This document shows, piece by piece, positions 1-5,029 of a DNA stretch of 5,029 nucleotides. The number at the start of each line of letters is the position of its first letter. Position 1 is the stretch's first letter. Origin of the DNA: Candidatus Sumerlaeota bacterium (GTDB taxonomy: Bacteria; CG03; SLGR01); assembly GCA_007136585.1 (NCBI GenBank), contig SLGR01000126.1:1-5029 (forward strand), written 5' to 3'. The notes under the pieces were generated by a model, which saw nothing but the letters and a program-made list of their open reading frames with translations, did no database searches and was not told the DNA's origin. The position numbers and the translations under genes were made by a program.

Positions 1-1
1 C

Positions 2-1498
2 TTAAAAAAAGACCTCAACAATAAGGATAGGCTTAAACTCCTTATGGTGACCTCAGAGGCGGTGCCTTTCATAAAATCCGGAGGGCTGGCAGATGTTGCC
101 GGCTCGCTCTCATCGGCCCTCTCCGAACTGGGGCACGAGGTCTGCGTTGTTCTTCCGAAATACGGCTCCCTTGACCTATCCGGTCATAACCTGGAGCTTT
201 TCCATTCCCCGATGGAAGTCTGGATGGGAAACACCACCCATTTCTGTTCGGTCTACAGAACACGAACGGAGGAGGGGGTAACTTTCTTTTTCATTGAATT
301 CAATATCTATTTTGAAAGAGACGGCATTTACCACGACCGGGATTTCCGGGATTACGAGGATAACCCCCGGAGGTTTGCTTTTCTTTCAAACGCCGCGCTC
401 AAGCTCTGCCGTGACATAAACTTCAGGCCCGATATAGTTCATACCCACGATTGGCAGGCGGCCCCTGCCGCTGCGTACCTTAAGATATGGTACGGGGCCG
501 ATAAGTTTTTCAGCCGCACAGCCGGGATACTAACCATACATAACATAGGACACCAGGGGGTATATCCGGGGGACCACTATGAGTATACCGGTCTGGGATG
601 GGATAACTTTACTCCGGATAAATTTGAAGACCACGGTAAAATAAATTTTCTTAAAGGCGGGATCCATTACGCCGATATGGTAAATACCGTAAGCCCCGGA
701 TACGCCTGGGAGACCCGAAGCACAGAACTGGGGAGCGGTATGCAGCCTTTTCTTAACGCCAAAGGCAGCCGCTATACCGGTATACTGAACGGAGCCGATT
801 ACTCGCACTGGAACCCCGAAAACGACCCCCTCATTCCCGCACCCTACAGCTCCGGCGACCTCTCGGGTAAAGCTGAATGCAAAAAACAACTCCAGAAAGA
901 GATGATGCTGCGGGTGGATCCGGATAAACCTGTAATAGGAGTGGTGGGGCGTTTTGTTCACCAGAAAGGGATGGATATACTGGCGGAGGCCTCGGGAGGA
1001 ATACTCAGGGATATGGAGGTCCAGCTGGTTGTACTTGGAGCAGGAGATAAGGGACTGGAGCATTTCTTCGGAGAACTTCCCCGCCGCTTTCCCGGGAAGG
1101 CCGGAAGCTACATCGGGTACAGCGAACGCCTGGCCCACCTGATAGAGGCCGGGTCTGATTTCTTTCTTATGCCTTCAAGGTACGAGCCGTGCGGACTTAA
1201 CCAGATTTACTCTATGAAATACGGCACCCTTCCCATAGTCCGCGCTACCGGAGGGTTGAACGACACGGTGGATCAGTACGACGAATCTTCAGGAGAAGGA
1301 ACCGGGTTTAAGTTCTGGGAGTTCTCTTCAGGGGCTCTCTACTACACTGTGGGGTGGGCGGTGAGCACGTATTACGACAGGAAAACGCATATAAACAGAC
1401 TTATACAAAACGCCATGTCGAAAGACTATTCCTGGAACAGGGAAGCCCGCAGCTACGTTAAACTCTACAGAAAAGCCCTGGGAGAAAAATCCGGTTAA
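2..1498 (+). CDS. glgA: Glycogen synthase, ADP-glucose type (GT5 family), 5' end probably outside the window
   Basis: This enzyme transfers glucose from ADP-glucose to the non-reducing end of a growing alpha-1,4-glucan in the cytoplasm. Numbering from the Met at base 44, visible hallmarks are KSGGLADV (11-18, ADP-glucose lysine loop), HTHDWQAA (133-140), TIHNIGHQG (164-172), ILNGADYSHWNP (247-258), GRFVHQKG (302-309) and EPCGLNQIYSMKYGTLP (381-397). Residues expected at the active site by analogy with the E. coli enzyme are present: Lys11, Asp136, His166, Arg303, Lys308 and Glu381. The 484 residues from that Met compare with about 477 in E. coli. The frame stays open to the left edge (…NNKDRLKLL before Met), and KLLMVTSE reads as the complete first beta strand, so the true start is probably off-window. 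No in-frame ATG, GTG or TTG precedes base 44, and no well-spaced Shine-Dalgarno site serves that ATG. The stop codon overlaps that of the convergent neighbour. Family assignment is very secure; the start is not. Confidence 0.96.
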   Translation, partial: LKKDLNNKDRLKLLMVTSEAVPFIKSGGLADVAGSLSSALSELGHEVCVVLPKYGSLDLSGHNLELFHSPMEVWMGNTTHFCSVYRTRTEEGVTFFFIEFNIYFERDGIYHDRDFRDYEDNPRRFAFLSNAALKLCRDINFRPDIVHTHDWQAAPAAAYLKIWYGADKFFSRTAGILTIHNIGHQGVYPGDHYEYTGLGWDNFTPDKFEDHGKINFLKGGIHYADMVNTVSPGYAWETRSTELGSGMQPFLNAKGSRYTGILNGADYSHWNPENDPLIPAPYSSGDLSGKAECKKQLQKEMMLRVDPDKPVIGVVGRFVHQKGMDILAEASGGILRDMEVQLVVLGAGDKGLEHFFGELPRRFPGKAGSYIGYSERLAHLIEAGSDFFLMPSRYEPCGLNQIYSMKYGTLPIVRATGGLNDTVDQYDESSGEGTGFKFWEFSSGALYYTVGWAVSTYYDRKTHINRLIQNAMSKDYSWNREARSYVKLYRKALGEKSG

Positions 1499-2397
1499 AA
1501 GAAAACCTCCGCGCCCAGGCTCCCGGCGAACCCTGTATCATCGGTATCCCTGGCTCCCACTCCGGCAAGAATATTAACCCTAAGAGAATCCGAAACCCTT
1601 AACCCGGCCCCGGCCTGAACCGTCATCCCTCCGTCATTATCCGGGATCTCCGCCCATCCTATCCTGAGGGAGGGACTGAGAAATCCTTCACGCACCGTCC
1701 CCGCCTCAATGTGAGCCGAAGGTCCCAGAGTGGGATAATAACGGTAAGCTCCGGAAAGAAACGGCCCTAAACCTGCCCCTGCCCTGATGGCGCCCCCGTA
1801 TCCGAGATCGGCTCCGTCCTCGGTTACACCGGGCATTACCCTGGCCGAAACCGAGAAATTGCCCGCATATATGCAGGGTTCTGCGTAACCGTAGTAATAC
1901 TCCCTGACCCTCCCGTCTGCCATCCCGGCCCCGGCCTCGATACCCAGCCGTCCGGATGAGTATATATACCCTGCTTCGGCAAACCCCAGCGTATCGCTCC
2001 CGGAAAAGGAAATATACTCCCCGGAAAAACTCAGACCGCTCTTCTCCTCGTGTTTTGCCGGAAATGATACCCTGGGTTTCTCAAGCTCAACACGCATCCC
2101 TTCATAAACTTCGGAATCAGGAAGAAGAATAACCGAAGTATCCCTTCCGGCGGAAAGTATACGGGCGTTTCTTTCAAGGAGTATCCTACTCTCCATCTGC
2201 CGTCCGGTTACGGGATGGGTAACCGTATCTATGCGGTAAACGCTGATACTCTCGCCCTCAACGGCCCCGTCGCCGGAACCGTAATCCAGATAAACCCTGG
2301 GACCGTCAATTCTAAGAACATAATTCCCCGGAGCAGCCTGCGCTCCAAGGACAGTAATAACTAAAAGGCAACCCGATAAAAACAGTTTTCTTTTCAT
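1495..2397 (-). CDS. Exported protein with FlgT-C-like N-terminal domain and predicted outer-membrane beta-barrel
   Basis: I do not recognise a named family for this complete 300-residue protein. Residues 1-21 form a signal peptide (MKRK, hydrophobic core LLVITVLG, likely cleavage after AQA). Residues 26-105 follow the pattern of the small FlgT C-terminal-like domain: VLRIDGPRVYLDYGSGDG, then VYR and HPVTG. From about residue 120 the chain is made of alternating short amphipathic strands rich in Gly, Ala and Tyr, and it ends in AEVFF. A terminal aromatic residue is typical of outer-membrane barrels recognised by the BAM machinery. The N-terminal part would then be periplasmic. The start is supported by AAAGGAG, with GGAG 11 nt before the ATG, and by a good upstream promoter. 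It is convergent with glgA (4-base overlap of stop codons) and divergent from mgtE. Coding status and export are secure; barrel topology and FlgT-C resemblance are inference, and the function is unknown. Confidence 0.85.
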   Translation of the reverse strand: MKRKLFLSGCLLVITVLGAQAAPGNYVLRIDGPRVYLDYGSGDGAVEGESISVYRIDTVTHPVTGRQMESRILLERNARILSAGRDTSVILLPDSEVYEGMRVELEKPRVSFPAKHEEKSGLSFSGEYISFSGSDTLGFAEAGYIYSSGRLGIEAGAGMADGRVREYYYGYAEPCIYAGNFSVSARVMPGVTEDGADLGYGGAIRAGAGLGPFLSGAYRYYPTLGPSAHIEAGTVREGFLSPSLRIGWAEIPDNDGGMTVQAGAGLRVSDSLRVNILAGVGARDTDDTGFAGSLGAEVFF

Positions 2398-2445
2398 AGT
2401 TAAGGTTTCTCCTTTAAACTTCCGCCCTTTCTTCTGCGCTGATAA

Positions 2446-2474
2446 ACTATATTATTTTTCCGGCACTATGTCCA
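2446..2474 (-). promoter_or_regulatory. Sigma70-type promoter for the predicted outer-membrane protein gene
   Basis: On the minus strand TGGACA (2474-2469) and TATAGT (2451-2446) are separated by exactly 17 bp, each matching five of six consensus positions. Transcription would begin near base 2439, giving an untranslated leader of about 42 nt that contains the GGAG at 2412-2409. The -35 box lies inside the dyad at 2466-2477. Confidence 0.6.
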
Positions 2475-2477
2475 TAG
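2466..2477. repeat. Short inverted repeat over the -35 box, possible operator
   Basis: CTATG-TC-CATAG is a perfect 5-bp dyad with a 2-bp centre. It covers the whole -35 hexamer of the minus-strand promoter, a position where a bound repressor would block RNA polymerase. The arms are short and a chance origin in AT-rich DNA cannot be excluded. Confidence 0.3.
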
Positions 2478-2487
2478 ATACCGACTG

Positions 2488-2516
2488 TTTATTCACTGTA
2501 ATAAAAATAATATAAT
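2488..2516 (+). promoter_or_regulatory. Candidate sigma70-type promoter for mgtE
   Basis: A perfect TATAAT stands at 2511-2516. The hexamer 17 bp upstream is TTTATT (2488-2493), which matches TTGACA poorly. Transcription would start near 2523, leaving a leader of about 44 nt before the mgtE start. That is too short for an M-box or other known magnesium riboswitch. The two divergent promoters have their -35 boxes only 13 bp apart. Confidence 0.45.
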
Positions 2517-2566
2517 ATCTTCAAATCCAGGTCTAAAATTCTATTTAACCGGAAAAAGGAGATATA

Positions 2567-3928
2567 ATGATCATAACCCCCGAAATAACCAGAGAAGCAG
2601 CCGGAAAACTTCTAAAAAGCATAGAGGAAAAAAACTACAGGCAGGCGGCTCTTACAAGCCGTAACCTCTCAGCTTCAAGGATCGCAAACCTGCTTATGCG
2701 GTTCAGACCAGAGGAGACACTTCCTTTCCTGGAACTCCTGGAAAAGAGAAGAACCGGACGGGTTCTTGCCTCAATGGAGCCTGAGTTTGCCTCAACGGTC
2801 ATAACCCGGATGAAACCCGAAAAAGCCAGGGAGCTTGCCAGAAACATCCCGCCTGACAATATTATTGATATCCTTGAGAAGCTGGATGAAGACCTTGTAG
2901 AATATATCTCTTCCGCCCTGAACAAAAAAGTACGGGAACATCTTGATAAAATCTCTTCATACCCCAGGGGAAGCGCGGGGCGCATAATGTCACCCCATTT
3001 TTTAACTGTAAACGGAGAGACAACCTCTGGAGAAACCCTTGAGAGCCTGCTCTCTGGTCCTGCTGAATCAGAACGCGCTCCCTATATTTACGTGCTCGGA
3101 CAGGACAGATCGCCTATAGGTGTGGTATCCGTAAAGGACCTGCTCAGGGTAAATCCGGATAAAAAAACAAAGGAGGTTATGAACCCCAACCTGATATCGG
3201 TCAGGGTAGACGACAGCGCGCGGGAAGCCGCGTTAATGATAAGAAACAGGAGACTTTCTATGCTCCCGGTAATAAACCGGGAAGGCTATATTTCAGGTGT
3301 CATCACATTTGACGACGCCATGAAGGCGCTTTCAAATGAAGCGGCCAGCCTCATAACTTCAACCTCCGCCGTAACCGCGGAAGAATCCTTTTTTACGCCA
3401 CCAGTAAAAGCCGTGAGGGGGAGACTTCCCTGGATGGCCGCTAATGTTTTCCTTAATATGGGAGCCGTGGCGGTTATAACGGGTTTTGAAGAAACCATCG
3501 CCGCCGTGGCGGTGCTGGCTGCCTTTATACCGATGATCACGGATATGGGAGGAAATGTCGGGATACAGTCGCTCTCGGTAGCTATAAGGAGTATCGCCCT
3601 GGGGGAGACCCGCCGCGGAGATTTCCGGAAAGCGATAAAGAAGGAAGCCGTCATAGGAATGATAAACGGCATTTCACTGGGGCTTCTTTTCTCCGTGATA
3701 GCCTTTCTCCTTAGAGGCAACCCCTACCTTGGCCTTCTGGCCGGGGCGGCGCTGGGAATCAATGTCCTGGCTGCCGGGATAGCGGGGGGAACGCTCCCGT
3801 TTATCATAAAAGCTCTGGGCAGGGACCCTGCAATGATGACAGGCCCTGTACTTACAACTATTACGGATATTACCGGGGTAAGTATCTACCTGGGGCTCTC
3901 AACAGTTTTTATAAGGTTTCTTTTATAA
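2567..3928 (+). CDS. mgtE: Magnesium channel/transporter MgtE
   Basis: This is a complete 453-residue inner-membrane Mg2+ channel of the MgtE/SLC41 family, close to the roughly 450 residues of the Thermus thermophilus protein. Domains in order are the cytosolic MgtE N domain (about 1-130), a tandem CBS pair (about 137-195 and 204-257) that senses Mg2+ in known members, a connecting plug helix (about 258-282) and five membrane helices (about 287-306, 311-340, 360-382, 388-414 and 424-450). Signature stretches are RLPWMAANV at the first helix, PMITDMGGNVGIQS (322-335) and GRDPAMMTGPVLTTITD (418-434). Asp434 sits where the pore Asp432 of T. thermophilus lies. The start is fixed by AAGGAG (2556-2561), 5 nt before the ATG. 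It is divergent from the outer-membrane protein gene and ends 6 bp short of the convergent PilZ-like gene. No domain or key residue appears to be missing. Other divalent cations such as Co2+ are possible substrates. Confidence 0.97.
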   Translation: MIITPEITREAAGKLLKSIEEKNYRQAALTSRNLSASRIANLLMRFRPEETLPFLELLEKRRTGRVLASMEPEFASTVITRMKPEKARELARNIPPDNIIDILEKLDEDLVEYISSALNKKVREHLDKISSYPRGSAGRIMSPHFLTVNGETTSGETLESLLSGPAESERAPYIYVLGQDRSPIGVVSVKDLLRVNPDKKTKEVMNPNLISVRVDDSAREAALMIRNRRLSMLPVINREGYISGVITFDDAMKALSNEAASLITSTSAVTAEESFFTPPVKAVRGRLPWMAANVFLNMGAVAVITGFEETIAAVAVLAAFIPMITDMGGNVGIQSLSVAIRSIALGETRRGDFRKAIKKEAVIGMINGISLGLLFSVIAFLLRGNPYLGLLAGAALGINVLAAGIAGGTLPFIIKALGRDPAMMTGPVLTTITDITGVSIYLGLSTVFIRFLL

Positions 3929-3934
3929 GCGGGG

Positions 3935-4753
3935 TTACCCGTCGGCAGGTTTATTTTTCATAATGCTCTCGTCTTTCTGAGACTTTATGAAATTATCAAG
4001 AGCCTTGAGTTCGTCATCATCAAAGTATAGTTTCCCCCCGCCGAATACCACGGCTACATAGGCGTTATAGTTACTGTCCCGGCTCTCCTCCACCCTTATT
4101 ATCTTTCCGTCCACGGGCATGAACCACAACCCGGATTTACTGAAATCCACCCTGCAGCTCCGGCCGGCGAGGGTTTCCAGTTCATGATGCGAGTTAACCG
4201 AAGCCCGGACCCTTGCCCCCAGACCTTTTTCATTAAGGCCGGTTGTCATACCGGTAAGTTTCTCATCATAACCGTCAACTTCTAATATCACCTCTATGGA
4301 TCTCTTTACCAGCCTGTTCAGCACTTTTCCGCTGTCAGCGATAAACCCTACTTTTTCCGCCATTAAGCATATTTTTTTCTCAATCTCATCTTCAGGGGCG
4401 CTGTAGGGGATGAAAGTTATATCTCTTATGGAAAGTCGCGCAAGCTCCTGTTCACTGAAATCAGGGTTTCTGATCATCAGGACAGGCTTCTCTCTGAGCT
4501 GCTTGAGATAATCATACTTCTCGTCAAGTCTCTCAATAAGCTTCTTGAGCCCGGGATCCATAATAATGAAATGGGGCATCAGATAATAAAAAACAGCCCC
4601 CAGTTTGCCAACATCAGTAACCGTATCAAAACGGCACTTGAATTTTTCTTTAAGAATTTTTTCCATCTGCGGAATAATACCGTCAACCTCCAGGCTGGAA
4701 GAAGGACATGCGATCAGAACCTTCAATACGTTATCTTTTTTTTTCTTGCTCAT
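3935..4753 (-). CDS. Two-domain signalling protein: receiver-like N-terminus and divergent PilZ-like C-terminus
   Basis: This complete 272-residue protein has no signal peptide or membrane segment, so it is predicted to be cytosolic. Residues 9-135 have a receiver-like alternation of strands and helices: VLKVLIAC, then HFIIMDPG with Asp66 at the phosphoacceptor position, PVLMIRN, and ITFIPYSAPEDEIEKKI. The acidic pair after strand 1 is absent (CPSSS), and the usual switch Lys of the KP motif is replaced (IPY), so phosphorylation is doubtful. Residues 147-240 resemble a PilZ domain: RLVKR fits RxxxR, and 21 residues later GLNEKGLG stands where DxSxxG is expected, with Asp and Ser replaced. Cyclic-di-GMP binding is possible but not assured. 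The tail is charged (DDDELKALDNFIKSQKDE). The ATG at 4753 lacks a clear Shine-Dalgarno site (only GCGGGG upstream) but lies just before the first strand. It is convergent with mgtE. It is surely a gene; the domain calls are by eye. Confidence 0.85.
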   Translation of the reverse strand: MSKKKKDNVLKVLIACPSSSLEVDGIIPQMEKILKEKFKCRFDTVTDVGKLGAVFYYLMPHFIIMDPGLKKLIERLDEKYDYLKQLREKPVLMIRNPDFSEQELARLSIRDITFIPYSAPEDEIEKKICLMAEKVGFIADSGKVLNRLVKRSIEVILEVDGYDEKLTGMTTGLNEKGLGARVRASVNSHHELETLAGRSCRVDFSKSGLWFMPVDGKIIRVEESRDSNYNAYVAVVFGGGKLYFDDDELKALDNFIKSQKDESIMKNKPADG

Positions 4754-4816
4754 TCTAAAACCCCGCTTTCATATTTTAATAAGCTGGTACTTTTAAATGC
4801 CGTAATTATCTTATTA

Positions 4817-4845
4817 ATACTATAAATATATTTTGAAATTTTCAA
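4817..4845 (-). promoter_or_regulatory. Tentative promoter for the PilZ-like gene
   Basis: On the minus strand TTGAAA (4845-4840) is followed after 17 bp by TAGTAT (4822-4817), or after 15 bp by the better hexamer TATAGT (4824-4819). Either would give a leader of roughly 60 nt before the ATG at 4753. The region is so AT-rich that such matches are expected by chance. The site would overlap the UP element of the rightward promoter. Confidence 0.3.
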
Positions 4846-4875
4846 CTTGACTATCAATATACTTATGGGTATTAT
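4822..4875 (+). promoter_or_regulatory. Strong promoter with UP element, predicted rRNA operon promoter
   Basis: TTGACT (4847-4852) and TATTAT (4870-4875) are separated by exactly 17 bp, each five of six to consensus. Immediately upstream, 4824-4834 reads AAATATATTTT, a full match to the distal half of the E. coli UP-element consensus AAAWWTWTTTT, within one base of its expected place (-58 to -48 for a start at 4882). UP elements contact the RNA polymerase alpha subunits and are characteristic of rRNA promoters. The segment between -10 and the start (AACACT) is not GC-rich, unlike the discriminator of classic stringently controlled rRNA promoters. The promoter points away from the PilZ-like gene and toward the boxA at the right edge. 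Confidence 0.7.
4833..4845. repeat. Inverted repeat next to the -35 box
   Basis: TTGAAA-T-TTTCAA is a perfect 6-bp dyad around one central base, ending one base before the rightward -35 box. It also supplies the tentative leftward -35 box. It could bind a regulator, or simply be part of the AT-rich UP region. Confidence 0.3.
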
Positions 4876-4971
4876 AACACTAAGGTACGATAAAAAGCCG
4901 GATGGGGGAATAATTTATAAAAAGTAATACGGTAAAATGTCAAGATTCATTTTAGCAACAACTTTTTTGGC

Positions 4972-4988
4972 GTTTGGATATACCAAAC
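4972..4988 (+). promoter_or_regulatory. boxB-like RNA hairpin in the leader
   Basis: GTTTGG and CCAAAC form a perfect 6-bp stem closed by a 5-base loop (ATATA). No T-run follows on either strand, so it is not an intrinsic terminator. It sits 14 bases before boxA, matching the boxB-boxA order of rRNA antitermination sites. A role in recruiting factors is inferred. Confidence 0.5.
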
Positions 4989-5002
4989 CTGTAGAACTAA
5001 AA

Positions 5003-5020
5003 TAGCTCTTTGAAAAACTA
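5003..5020 (+). promoter_or_regulatory. boxA antitermination sequence
   Basis: TAGCTCTTTGAAAAACTA closely matches rRNA boxA elements: E. coli has TGCTCTTTAACA, and Bacillus leaders and 16S-23S spacers have TGTTCTTTGAAAACTA. In the RNA, boxA binds NusB and NusE (ribosomal protein S10), which protects the long untranslated transcript from Rho. The following bases (AACTATAAA) are like those after boxA in several bacterial leaders. The match is made from memory of these consensus sequences. Confidence 0.7.
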
Positions 5021-5029
5021 AACTATAAA

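Larger units (their letters stand above)
4882..5029 (+). other. Predicted leader of an rRNA operon, running off the right edge
   Basis: This stretch lies downstream of the UP-element promoter and carries no credible gene. The only rightward reading frame with an ATG (4937-5005, 22 codons) has no ribosome binding site. A boxB-like hairpin and then a boxA follow in the order known from E. coli rrn leaders. No second tandem promoter with a good -35 box was found. By this reading the 16S rRNA gene starts a short distance past base 5029. The 16S gene itself is not visible, so the call rests on the control elements alone. Confidence 0.6.

Noticed and set aside
530-1138. A 202-codon open frame on the minus strand inside glgA
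   Set aside because: It lies antisense to conserved catalytic segments of glycogen synthase and has no recognisable domain or ribosome binding site; it is a shadow of glgA.
2368-2379. Lipobox-like LSGC at residues 7-10 of the outer-membrane protein
   Set aside because: The Cys comes before the hydrophobic core rather than after it, and a proper signal peptidase I site (AQA) follows, so a lipoprotein is not supported.
2398-2566. Possible magnesium riboswitch (M-box or ykoK type) upstream of mgtE
   Set aside because: The whole spacer is 169 bp and the predicted mgtE leader only about 44 nt, too short for the aptamer; no fitting paired structure was seen.
3286-3720. A 144-codon minus-strand open frame inside mgtE
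   Set aside because: It runs opposite the membrane domain of MgtE, and its composition follows from the complementary codons.
4571-4825. An 84-codon plus-strand frame with a hydrophobic tail, spanning the start of the PilZ-like gene
   Set aside because: It is mostly antisense to that gene, is driven by the T-run and AT-rich spacer, and shows no domain or Shine-Dalgarno site.
4972-4988. The leader hairpin as an intrinsic terminator
   Set aside because: No T-run follows the stem on either strand; the T6 lies on its 5' side.
4937-5005. A 22-codon frame (MSRFILATTFLAFGYTKPVELK) ending inside boxA
   Set aside because: No ribosome binding site precedes it (AGTAATACGGTAAA), and it overlaps the hairpin and boxA of the predicted rRNA leader; a real leader peptide is unlikely but not excluded.

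Overview
The window holds four protein genes in two convergent pairs, plus what reads as the promoter and leader of a ribosomal RNA operon at the right edge. The organism is a bacterium with an outer membrane: the second gene has a signal peptide and a predicted outer-membrane beta-barrel ending in Phe-Phe. Genes are of moderate G+C with many ATA and AGG codons, and the spacers are AT-rich. Shine-Dalgarno sites are canonical for two of the three starts inside the window. The phylum cannot be fixed from this stretch; an uncultured or spirochaete-like diderm lineage is only a guess. No mobile element, CRISPR array or tRNA was seen.

Layout, left to right. (1) Bases 2-1498 (+): bacterial glycogen synthase GlgA. 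It is very probably cut by the left edge, because the frame stays open and continues the first beta strand upstream of the first ATG. (2) Bases 1495-2397 (-): an exported protein with a FlgT-C-like N-terminal domain and a beta-barrel C-terminus. Its stop codon and that of glgA share one TTAA. (3) Bases 2398-2566: a divergent regulatory region with two back-to-back sigma70-type promoters, a short dyad and a short direct repeat. (4) Bases 2567-3928 (+): a complete MgtE-type magnesium channel/transporter. (5) Bases 3935-4753 (-): a two-domain protein with a degenerate receiver-like N-terminus and a PilZ-like C-terminus, ending 6 bp from mgtE. (6) Bases 4754-5029: an AT-rich region without a credible gene. 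It contains an UP element, a strong promoter (TTGACT, 17 bp, TATTAT), a boxB-like hairpin and a boxA antitermination sequence in the order expected of an rRNA leader. A 16S rRNA gene is therefore predicted just beyond base 5029.

The genes do not form a single pathway: glycogen synthesis, envelope, magnesium uptake and probable cyclic-di-GMP-type signalling lie side by side. The most informative signal not contained in any open reading frame is the putative rrn control region, whose promoter appears to lie back to back with that of the PilZ-like gene.
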